25,451 nucleotides of DNA, taken from the NCBI GenBank assembly GCA_011390385.1, contig JAABSN010000030.1:1-25451 (forward strand). Reading direction: 5' to 3'. Under the pieces are notes generated by a model, which ran no database searches, was not told where the DNA came from, and saw nothing but the letters and a program-made list of their open reading frames with translations. The position numbers and the translations under genes were made by a program. This document shows, piece after piece, positions 16,602 through 24,194 of the stretch. The DNA is from Thioalkalivibrio nitratireducens. GTDB taxonomy: Bacteria > Pseudomonadota > Gammaproteobacteria > Ectothiorhodospirales > Ectothiorhodospiraceae. Position 1 is the stretch's first letter; each line of letters begins with the position of its first letter.

Positions 16602-17543
16602 TTATTCGCGCTGGCCCGTACGCAGACGCTGCATGCGGGCCTGATGACCCTCCTGACCGAGGTAGGCCGGTGCCACACTCTCGAGCAGGGTCGGGCAGGG
16701 GAGGGTTTCGCCGGTGCATACGCTATCGATCGACAGTGATGCCAGATTGTCCCGCGACAGCGGCTTTCCGGGTACGAATTCGAGCATCCAGGCCTGCGCT
16801 TTGGCCGCCCAGCCGGGCAGTGCGATGATCGGGCGCCGGTGCCCGGTCAGGCGTCCGGTATAACGGACCAGATCGCGAAGGGTGTAGCTCCGCGGGCCAC
16901 AGAGCTCGAAGCCCTTGCCATACGTGGCGGGATCGTCGAGGCAGCTCACGAAATGATCGGCAACGTCGCCAACGAACACGGGCGCGAATCGTGCGTCGGC
17001 GCCGGCCAGCGGCATGAATGGCGCGAGTTTCAACAGCCCCGCGAAGCGGTTCATGAAGGAGTCTTCGGGGCCGAAAATGACCGATGGCCGGAACACCGTG
17101 ACCGGGAAGGCGGTGGTGGCCAACACCGCCTTCTCGGCAGCCGCCTTGCTGCGCAGGTAATGGCTGGGTGGGTCTGGCATGTCCGCCTTCAGCGCGCTCA
17201 TCTGCACGAAGCGTTGCACACCCGCGGCTTCGGCTGCTGCCAGCGCCTTCTCGGTCAGTTCGGTGTGGACCTTGCGAAATCCGGATCCGTCGTGCCCCTT
17301 CTCATTCAGGATCCCGACCAGATTGATCACCGCGTCGCTATCGGCGAAGAAACGGTTCAGTGTCGCAGTATCATGCGTATCGGCAGCGACCAGTTGCACT
17401 TCCGGAATGATCCTGAGATCCCGATGCCGTTCCGGATGCCGGGTCAGGATACGCACACGGATATCCTTGGCGGCGAGCCGCGCCACGATGTACCGACCCA
17501 CGAAGCCGGTACCACCGAGGATGGAAACATGATTGATCGCCAT
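16602..17543 (-). CDS. Complex I NDUFA9-like atypical SDR protein
   Basis: A 313-residue NAD(P)-binding Rossmann protein of the extended/atypical short-chain dehydrogenase group. The cofactor loop is GGTGFVG (10-16) near the N terminus. INLVGILNEKG, FVQMSALKAD, HYLRSKAAAEKAVL (a YxxSK active-site-like motif), VTVFRPSVIFGPEDSF and FAPVFVGDVADHFV follow. This pattern is that of bacterial homologues of the mitochondrial complex I subunit NDUFA9, which binds NADPH in complex I; a link to quinones or respiration here is inference. The ATG at 17543 has AGGA about 9 nt upstream. It starts the long leftward gene run and is 3 nt from cca. The upstream region is shared with the divergent dehydrogenase gene. 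Confidence 0.88.
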   Translation of the reverse strand: MAINHVSILGGTGFVGRYIVARLAAKDIRVRILTRHPERHRDLRIIPEVQLVAADTHDTATLNRFFADSDAVINLVGILNEKGHDGSGFRKVHTELTEKALAAAEAAGVQRFVQMSALKADMPDPPSHYLRSKAAAEKAVLATTAFPVTVFRPSVIFGPEDSFMNRFAGLLKLAPFMPLAGADARFAPVFVGDVADHFVSCLDDPATYGKGFELCGPRSYTLRDLVRYTGRLTGHRRPIIALPGWAAKAQAWMLEFVPGKPLSRDNLASLSIDSVCTGETLPCPTLLESVAPAYLGQEGHQARMQRLRTGQRE

Positions 17544-17709
17544 GGCCTGTTCGTCCTGAATTCGTGGGTATCCGTTCTATATTACCGCGCCTGATCCGGG
17601 GCGGCATGTGGCCCTTCGGGTGCGGCCGTTGCCGGTTGCCCCTCGCCGGCGCAGGCATCGCGGCTGCGAATGCTCGGGAACCGACCCGGTACCGCATGGG
17701 TCCCCTGTC

Positions 17710-17740
17710 TTGCGATCGGTCTGCATGCGGCTTCTATAAT
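17710..17740 (+). promoter_or_regulatory. Likely sigma-70 promoter of the aldehyde dehydrogenase gene
   Basis: A perfect TATAAT (17735-17740) lies 65 nt before the start codon. TTGCGA (17710-17715) is a reasonable -35, but the spacer is 19 bp, longer than ideal. Confidence 0.5.
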
Positions 17741-17804
17741 CCGGATGATCAGACACGCCAGCGCTCCGAGATGCGCTGGTGCCACGGCCACGCGAGGTAT
17801 GCCC

Positions 17805-19175
17805 ATGACCGACGAACTGATCAGCATCAATCCTGCTACCGGGAAGCGCATCCGGAGCTACCCGGCGCTTGGGGCGGCGGAAATCGATCGGGCGGTGACG
17901 CTGGCCGCCGAACATTATGCCGGCTGGGCACGACTGCATGTCGGCAAGCGGGTCGAATGTCTGCAGCGGTTGGCGCAGTTGCTGCGTGAGCAGTCGGAAC
18001 CGCTGGCGCGCAAGGCGACGGAGGAGATGGGTAAGCGCGTCACCGAGGCCCGCGCGGAGGTCGAGAAATGTGCAACGTTGTGCGATTACTATGCCAGCCA
18101 TGGTCCGGATTTTCTGGTCGATCAGATGGTCGCCTCCGGTGCAGGCCGCTCGCTGGTGGCATGGCAGCCGCTCGGGCCGATATTGCTGGTCATGCCCTGG
18201 AATTTTCCGTATTGGCAGGCGATGCGCCAGGCGGTACCAGCGACCCTCGCTGGCAATACCGTGCTGTTGAAGCATGCGTCGAATGTCCCCGGTTGCGCGG
18301 CCGCCCTCGCGGCGCTGTTCGACGAAGCCGGGTATCCGCAGGGTGTATTCCAGAACCTCGCGATCGGCTCGGATGCGGTTGATCAGGTGATTGAAAATCC
18401 GCGCGTCCGCGGTGTCAGTCTCACCGGTTCCGAGGGCGCGGGTCGTGCGGTCGCGGGCCTTGCCGGCAAGGCGCTGAAGAAAACCGTGCTGGAACTGGGT
18501 GGTTCGGACGCCTTCATCGTGCTCGACGACGCCGATCTGGATCATGTTGCCGAGCAGGCGGTCAAGGCCCGCTTCCAGAATAACGGGGAGACCTGTATTG
18601 CCGCCAAGCGTTTTATCGTCGAAGCCACGATCGCCGATGGCTTCGTGGCACGTTTCAAGGCCGCTATCGAGCGAATGAGGGTCGGTGACCCGATGGCCGA
18701 GGACACGGATCTCGGTCCGCTGGCACGGCAGGACCTGCGGGATGATCTGCACGATCAGGTCCACCGCAGCATGGAAGCCGGAGCCGTCTGCGTGACCGGT
18801 GGGCAGGCGCTGGATGGTGACGGGTATTTCTACGCGCCGACACTGCTCGATCAGGTTGGGCCCGGAATGGCCGCCTTCGATGAGGAGACCTTCGGGCCGG
18901 TCGCGGCCGTGACCCGCGTGGCCGATGCGGAGGAAGCGGTCGCGATGGCCAACGCGTCTCGCTACGGGCTCGGTGGCAGCGTCTGGACCCGCGACCAGGC
19001 CCGAGGCGAGCGGCTCGCGCGGGAGCTCGAGTGCGGCTGTGCGTTCGTGAACGGGATCGTCCGGAGTGATCCGCGGTTGCCTTTCGGCGGGGTCAAGGAT
19101 TCCGGATATGGGCGCGAACTATCGGCACTCGGCATCCGCGAGTTCGTCAACGCGAAAACGATCTGGGTGGATTGA
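17805..19175 (+). CDS. Succinate-semialdehyde dehydrogenase, Sad/GabD-type
   Basis: This NAD(P)-dependent aldehyde dehydrogenase (456 residues) oxidises succinate semialdehyde to succinate, feeding the TCA cycle. It aligns closely with E. coli Sad/YneI (462): ISINPATGKRI at the N terminus, MPWNFPYWQAMRQAVPATLAGN (Asn133), LLKHASNVPGCA (Lys156), LTGSEGAGRAVA, the general base in LELGGSDAF (Glu230) and the nucleophile in NNGETCIAAKRF (Cys264). The ATG at 17805 is chosen over an ATG two codons earlier because GAGG (17794-17797) is 7 nt before it. The substrate is inferred from the YneI likeness; other short semialdehydes are possible. It converges with moaA, 21 nt between stops, and has no obvious partner genes for GABA use. 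Confidence 0.92.
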   Translation: MTDELISINPATGKRIRSYPALGAAEIDRAVTLAAEHYAGWARLHVGKRVECLQRLAQLLREQSEPLARKATEEMGKRVTEARAEVEKCATLCDYYASHGPDFLVDQMVASGAGRSLVAWQPLGPILLVMPWNFPYWQAMRQAVPATLAGNTVLLKHASNVPGCAAALAALFDEAGYPQGVFQNLAIGSDAVDQVIENPRVRGVSLTGSEGAGRAVAGLAGKALKKTVLELGGSDAFIVLDDADLDHVAEQAVKARFQNNGETCIAAKRFIVEATIADGFVARFKAAIERMRVGDPMAEDTDLGPLARQDLRDDLHDQVHRSMEAGAVCVTGGQALDGDGYFYAPTLLDQVGPGMAAFDEETFGPVAAVTRVADAEEAVAMANASRYGLGGSVWTRDQARGERLARELECGCAFVNGIVRSDPRLPFGGVKDSGYGRELSALGIREFVNAKTIWVD

Positions 19176-19177
19176 AA

Positions 19178-19207
19178 GCCGGGTTCCCCGGCGGCTTCAG
19201 CCGCCGG
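19178..19207. other. Overlapping hairpins between the dehydrogenase gene and moaA
   Basis: GCCGGG-TTC-CCCGGC (19178-19192) and the palindrome CCGGCGGCT-TC-AGCCGCCGG (19188-19207) share 19188-19192. The second covers the moaA stop codon. In the minus direction the first is followed by TTTC only, so terminator strength is doubtful. It may serve as a weak bidirectional end for both convergent genes. Confidence 0.45.
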
Positions 19208-20183
19208 TCATCGACATGAAGCGGATGATCTTGTCCGGATTTTCCTTGAACTCGTGGCGCTCGGGTTTCAGCGCAATGGCTTCATGGATCGCGTCTTCGA
19301 TATCTGCGTCGGAACACCCGGCGCGCAGCCGGGGGCGCAGTTCCAGCTTGTGTTCGTTGCCGAGGCAGGTGTAGATCGTGCCGTCGACTGACAGCCGAAC
19401 GCGGTTACAGGTCGCACAGAAGTGCTGGGAGATCGGGGTGATGAAGCCGATTCGCAGCGCACTGCCAGCGACCTGGACGTAACGCGCCGGGCCACCGCCG
19501 GGCATCATTCCGGGTAGGAGTTCGTAACGGCGCGCAAGCCGTGCCTTCACGGTCTGCAGGTCGACGTAGCTTCCGACCGCCTCACGGCCGGTGTCTCCCA
19601 TGGGCATGGTTTCGATGAAGCGCAGGGTGAACCCGTGTTCCAGGCAGAATTCGACGATGTCCTCGACCTCGTCGTCATTGATGCCGCCCAGCATCACCAT
19701 GTTGATCTTGATCGGCTCGAACCCTGCGGCTTTTGCCGCCATCAGCCCATCCAGCACCTTTTCCAGCTTGCCCCCGGTGATCTGCTTGAAGACTTCGGGT
19801 TTCAACGAGTCCAGGCTCACGTTGATGCGGCGGACGCCTGCAGCAACGAGTTCCTCCGCTGATCGAGCGAGACGGGTTGCATTGGTCGACATCGAGATGT
19901 CGTTCACGCCAGGGAGAGCTGCAAGTCGGCGTGCAAGCACCGGCAGGTCCTTCCGCACCAGCGGTTCCCCGCCGGTCAGCCGTATGCGTTGCGTGCCCAG
20001 GCGGGCGAATGCCGCCATCACCCGCTCGATTTCGTCGAACGTGAGCCAGTCGGCCGGTTCCTCGAAATCCCGGAAGCCGCGCGGCATGCAGTAAAAGCAG
20101 CGCAGGTCACAACGGTCGGTCACCGACACCCGAACGTATTCGATGCGGCGACCGAATGGATCGGTCAGTCCGTTAGGTTTCAT
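19197..20183 (-). CDS. moaA: GTP 3',8-cyclase MoaA (molybdenum cofactor synthesis)
   Basis: This radical-SAM enzyme converts GTP to 3',8-cyclo-GTP, the first step of molybdopterin synthesis. It has 328 residues (E. coli 329). The SAM cluster motif is Cys25, Cys29 and Cys32 (CDLRCFYC), followed by LTGGEPLVRKDL and SLDSL. The second [4Fe-4S] cluster is held by Cys256, Cys259 and Cys273 (CATCNRVRLSVDG then YTCLG). The C terminus ends in Gly-Gly, which is required in MoaA. The ATG at 20183 has AGGGG about 6 nt upstream. No other moa, moe or molybdate transport gene is in the window, so the gene stands alone. The 177-bp upstream region shared with pfp shows no structure that I can identify as a molybdenum-cofactor riboswitch. 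Confidence 0.97.
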   Translation of the reverse strand: MKPNGLTDPFGRRIEYVRVSVTDRCDLRCFYCMPRGFRDFEEPADWLTFDEIERVMAAFARLGTQRIRLTGGEPLVRKDLPVLARRLAALPGVNDISMSTNATRLARSAEELVAAGVRRINVSLDSLKPEVFKQITGGKLEKVLDGLMAAKAAGFEPIKINMVMLGGINDDEVEDIVEFCLEHGFTLRFIETMPMGDTGREAVGSYVDLQTVKARLARRYELLPGMMPGGGPARYVQVAGSALRIGFITPISQHFCATCNRVRLSVDGTIYTCLGNEHKLELRPRLRAGCSDADIEDAIHEAIALKPERHEFKENPDKIIRFMSMTGG

Positions 20184-20274
20184 AAGCCCCTATCATAGAC
20201 AAAATTTTCCAGTTCGCCAGATTCCGGAATAGGTACCCCCTGATTCGCCTCTACCCGCCTGTTGGCGGATCGCG

Positions 20275-20280
20275 TATAGT
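20275..20280 (+). promoter_or_regulatory. Possible -10 box of pfp
   Basis: TATAGT lies 80 nt before the pfp ATG. There is no good -35 at 16-18 bp; instead a small hairpin CCGCC-TGTT-GGCGG (20255-20268) occupies that position, suggesting an activator or regulator site if the promoter is real. A second candidate, TTGGCG (20304-20309) with TATTTC (20327-20332), is weaker. Confidence 0.3.
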
Positions 20281-20323
20281 CGCCCACGATCCGGGCCCCG
20301 GCATTGGCGGGGAGATAATCTCT

Positions 20324-20346
20324 TTGTATTTCAAGTTTCAATACAA
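20324..20346 (+). promoter_or_regulatory. AT-rich inverted repeat just upstream of the pfp ribosome binding site
   Basis: TTGTATT (20324-20330) and AATACAA (20340-20346) form a perfect 7-bp inverted repeat around a 9-nt loop. It ends 1 nt before the very strong Shine-Dalgarno sequence AAAGGAGG (20348-20355). It stands out from the surrounding GC-rich DNA. It could be an mRNA hairpin that tunes pfp translation or stability, or a protein operator. Confidence 0.5.
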
Positions 20347-20360
20347 GAAAGGAGGAAGGC

Positions 20361-21569
20361 ATGGCCAAGGTTTTGATAGCGCAGGGTGGAGGCCCGACCG
20401 CAGTCATCAACCAGTCGATGGTTGGCGCGGTTCTGGAATCGCGGAAATTCAACAACGTGGAATTGGTCTACGGGGCGTTTCATGGCGTGCGCGGCATCGT
20501 CGACGAGGAGTTTCTGGATCTGACCCAGGAGACCACGCACAATCTCGAGATGGTCGCGGAAACCCCTTCCTCGGCGTTGGGTTCCACTCGCGACAAGCCC
20601 GATCTCAAGTACTGCCAGGAGATCTTCAAGGTCCTGAAGGCGCACGAAATCAGCTACTTCTTCTACATCGGAGGCAACGATTCGTCGGACACCGTGCGCA
20701 TCGTCAGCGAGGAAGCGAAGAAGGCCAACTATCCGCTGCGCAGCATTCACATCCCGAAAACGATCGATAACGATCTCGTCGAAAACGACCACACGCCGGG
20801 TTTCCCTTCGGCAGCACGGTTCGTGGCGCAGGCCTTCATCGGTGCCAACCTCGACAACTATGCATTGCCTGGCATCTACCTCGCCGTGGTAATGGGCCGC
20901 CATGCCGGTTTCCTGACCGCCGCATCAGCGTTGGGCAAGAAATTCCCCGACGATGGTCCGCACCTGATCTATCTGCCCGAGCGCGTGTTCGACGTGGAGA
21001 AATTCCTGGCCGACGTGAAGGCGACCATGGACCGCTACGGTCGCTGCGTGGTGGCGGTCAGCGAGGGGATCCACGATGCCGAGGGCGTTCCGATTGCGCT
21101 CAAGCTCGCGAAGAACGTGGAGAAGGATGATCATGGCAACGTGCAGCTTTCGGGTACGGGGGCACTCGCCGACATGCTCTGCGATGAAATCCGCGAAAAG
21201 CTCGGGGTGAAGCGCGTTCGCGGCGATACTTTCGGGTACGTGCAGCGCTCCTTCATCGGCTGTGTGTCCGACGTCGACCAGCGCGAGGCGCGGGAAGTGG
21301 GCGAGAAGGCCGTCCAGTTCGCGATGTGGGGCGACACCGACGGCTCGGTCGTGATCGACCGTACGGGTTTCTACTCGGTGGATTACCGCCTGGCTCCGCT
21401 GGAAGCGGTTGCGGGCAAGACCAAGGTGATGCCGGATGAGTTCATCTCCGAGTCCGGTACGGATGTCACCGATGCCTTCCGCATGTATCTGCGTCCGCTC
21501 CTTGGCTCGGGTATGCCCGACGCCTACCGTCTGCGCCAGAACCTGGTGCAAAAGGTGCTCAAACCCTGA
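20361..21569 (+). CDS. pfp: Pyrophosphate-dependent 6-phosphofructokinase
   Basis: This enzyme reversibly phosphorylates fructose 6-phosphate with PPi instead of ATP, so it can serve glycolysis or gluconeogenesis. The 402-residue product has the PFK fold opening VLIAQGGGPTAVINQS. The donor-specificity positions are of the PPi type: Asp107 in GGNDSSDT (ATP enzymes have Gly) and Lys133 in PKTIDNDL (ATP enzymes have Gly). MGRHAGFLTAASAL and the fructose-phosphate region SGTGALADML follow. A perfect AAAGGAGG is 5-6 nt before the ATG at 20361. It converges on adk across a hairpin terminator. PPi-dependent PFK is known in Chromatiales and methanotrophs, often with a membrane pyrophosphatase, which is not in this window. 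No ATP-type pfkA is seen here. Confidence 0.93.
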   Translation: MAKVLIAQGGGPTAVINQSMVGAVLESRKFNNVELVYGAFHGVRGIVDEEFLDLTQETTHNLEMVAETPSSALGSTRDKPDLKYCQEIFKVLKAHEISYFFYIGGNDSSDTVRIVSEEAKKANYPLRSIHIPKTIDNDLVENDHTPGFPSAARFVAQAFIGANLDNYALPGIYLAVVMGRHAGFLTAASALGKKFPDDGPHLIYLPERVFDVEKFLADVKATMDRYGRCVVAVSEGIHDAEGVPIALKLAKNVEKDDHGNVQLSGTGALADMLCDEIREKLGVKRVRGDTFGYVQRSFIGCVSDVDQREAREVGEKAVQFAMWGDTDGSVVIDRTGFYSVDYRLAPLEAVAGKTKVMPDEFISESGTDVTDAFRMYLRPLLGSGMPDAYRLRQNLVQKVLKP

Positions 21570-21640
21570 CCAGCGGTACGACCGAAGACGGGTCCTGTCC
21601 TTCGGGATCAGGCCCGGCTTGCGGAAAGGAGTTGTAACGG

Positions 21641-21681
21641 AGAAGGGCCCGCCCCGGAGGTTTTCCGGCGCGGGCCCTTCT
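21641..21681. terminator. Hairpin terminator between convergent pfp and adk
   Basis: A perfect 12-bp stem, AGAAGGGCCCGC (21641-21652) with GCGGGCCCTTCT (21670-21681), has CCGG/CCGG inside. It lies 71 nt after the pfp stop. The T run after it is short (TGTTT in the plus direction), so efficiency is uncertain. Its placement suits both pfp and adk, although adk ends 180 bp away. Confidence 0.7.
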
Positions 21682-21860
21682 GTTTGCCCGGTGTAGCAGG
21701 GGATTCCCCAACGGTTCCGTCATCGCCAGGCACAGAGCGTCGTGGTGATCCATGCAGCCGGTCTCGCTTTCGCTATCACCGCCCGGAGGGTCCGCCACTT
21801 GCCCGTGCGCCGGGTTTTCGCGATGCCGAAACGCGCGGTTCAGCGTTCCCCCAATACCCC
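21682..21860. other. Spacer between the pfp terminator and the adk stop
   Basis: This 179-bp stretch has no supported gene, repeat or RNA. Open frames across it are incidental to the high GC content. Confidence 0.4.
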
Positions 21861-22634
<774 letters not shown>

Positions 22635-22684
22635 TCAGGGTGGTCGCACCCGCTGATTCGCCGCATTCAGGGAAACCAAGTTCG

Positions 22685-23851
22685 ATGACAACCGGCCCAC
22701 GCGAAATCACCACACCTTTCCGTCCGATTCCACTGGATATTCCGGATGGAATGAAGCCCAACGAGTTCTTCAACAGCACCGAGAATCTCGCCGATCTCGT
22801 GCACAACAACGGGTTGCTGGCGAACCCGGAGAACCTGCTGCTTTATCGCAAGGCCCTCGGGCACAGCAACGAGTTCGATTGCTCGATCATCTACAACACG
22901 TCGAAGGTGATCCTCGATCCGCTGGGGCGGCCGGTTCGTCGCACGCAGGTGCCGGATCGGGTCCGCCACGTCTGGAACCGCATGAACGGAATCATCATCG
23001 AGTACATGCTCGAACGGTATCCGGATCCGACCGAGGCACTTGTCCTGGCCGGCGAAGCGAGCCTCGACGCGACATGGCCCCTGACGGCTCCCGGAGTTCC
23101 CAGCATTCGCATGCTTCACAATCACTTCATCGTGTTCCCGATGGACGAATTGCGGGTCGCGTCACTTGCCGATCCGGGGAACCCCAACCTGACCGATGGA
23201 GGGCAGCACAGCCTGTTTCAGGCTTATATGCGTGATGTCTACCGCGAGTTCTTCACGCGCGCCCTGGAGTTGAGGATTCTGCGGCCCGTGGCCGATGACG
23301 ATGCCCGCCTGGGCTTGACCGGCTACCCTCAAGGCCTGCCCAGTTGGGAAATTCAGGGTGGTGTGGAGGCCTTGAAGGATATCCGCTTCTGGCAGGAATA
23401 CGACGAGATCCTGAAAGGCTTCCTCGATTTTTATCGCAGCTTCTTTTCCCAGGTGTCCACACGAAATGCCGGGATGCCGGAAGGCGTTCACTTTCCGCGC
23501 CACGTCGAAGAGGTATTGCTGTTCAACAACGACTTTCTGAAGACTGCGAAGAAGGTCCGCGACCGTTGCATCACCGACGCCAGATACGCGAACGCGATCC
23601 GCTGGCAGCCGGCGTTCAAGCAGTTGATCTACCGCAATGACGAGGGACGGCTGATCGTCACGATCAGTCAGAACTCGATCGGCAACGCGATCACGGAACT
23701 GCTTGGGGTGGTGGTCCACCGCAAGCCCGACGCCGATGCCTACGCAGTTCGCGAACCGGCTCTGATCGAACAGCTGCTCGAAGTGCGGCGCCGCCTGATC
23801 GAGGCGGACCTCGGCGAGGGCATCGCCACGAACTACTGGCCGGCCGAATAG
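22685..23851 (+). CDS. Protein of unknown function, 388 residues
   Basis: I do not recognise this family. The product is soluble, without signal peptide or membrane helices, rich in Arg, Asp and Glu. Notable segments are FFNSTENLADLVHNNGLLANPENLLLYRKALGH (29-60), YNTSKVILDPLGRPVRR (70-86), VPSIRMLHNHFIVFPMDELR (138-157, with His145 and His147), QHSLFQAYMRDVYREFF (174-190), an aromatic-rich helix DILKGFLDFYRSFFSQV-like stretch near 255-270 and a well-behaved C terminus. Codon use and length argue strongly that it is real. The ATG at 22685 is chosen because upstream sequence in frame is Gly/Arg/Pro-rich and non-conserved in character; an AGGG lies 12 nt upstream, so the ribosome site is weak. 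It is divergent from adk and monocistronic as far as seen. Confidence 0.8.
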   Translation: MTTGPREITTPFRPIPLDIPDGMKPNEFFNSTENLADLVHNNGLLANPENLLLYRKALGHSNEFDCSIIYNTSKVILDPLGRPVRRTQVPDRVRHVWNRMNGIIIEYMLERYPDPTEALVLAGEASLDATWPLTAPGVPSIRMLHNHFIVFPMDELRVASLADPGNPNLTDGGQHSLFQAYMRDVYREFFTRALELRILRPVADDDARLGLTGYPQGLPSWEIQGGVEALKDIRFWQEYDEILKGFLDFYRSFFSQVSTRNAGMPEGVHFPRHVEEVLLFNNDFLKTAKKVRDRCITDARYANAIRWQPAFKQLIYRNDEGRLIVTISQNSIGNAITELLGVVVHRKPDADAYAVREPALIEQLLEVRRRLIEADLGEGIATNYWPAE

Positions 23852-24194
23852 CCTGGGCCGGGTGCCTGACGGGGTTGGCTGGAAGACCGCGGTTCCACGC
23901 CGGCGATGACATCCGTCACCGCTCCTTCGCATTGCGCTCCTGTCCGCACGGTGAGGACCCCTCGGTGGGTGGGGTCGAAATCCCGACGGCTGGCAGCGGC
24001 AGTGGTCGACCCTGAACGGCCGAACGTGCTGTTCTCTCGCGTGACCCTTGAGGTCGATCGGGCGACTGATGGCCTTCTCAAGCATCCGCTGCACCACGAC
24101 CGTCGGGAACGTCTGGCCCATCGAGGTGATCACACAATCCAGGGCAGCGCATATCGTGGCTGACCATTCCCAACAGACCTGAAAAGGACCGGCC
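23852..24194. other. 343-bp region without a supported gene, upstream of the copper ATPase
   Basis: No reading frame here has a ribosome site plus a recognisable protein. A minus-strand frame runs on past 24000 from the antisense of the previous gene, and a plus-strand frame at 23906-24163 is Arg/His-rich without motifs. A weak promoter candidate for the ATPase is ATCACA (24129-24134) with TATCGT (24152-24157), 17 bp apart. I see no copper-regulator operator with confidence. The stretch may be degenerate remnant DNA at the edge of a metal-resistance segment. Confidence 0.35.

Noticed and set aside
17577..18764. 395-codon minus-strand frame antisense to the aldehyde dehydrogenase
   Set aside because: It is the complement of a dehydrogenase with intact catalytic residues.
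20184..20260. Promoter TATGAT with CTGGCG upstream of moaA
   Set aside because: The -10 box would end only 8 nt before the ATG, leaving no room for the AGGGG ribosome site in the transcript.
22820..23150. Idea that the HNHF motif makes the 388-residue protein a HIT/GalT-like nucleotidyl transferase
   Set aside because: The spacing of histidines does not match the HxHxH motif of that family, and no other GalT feature is visible.
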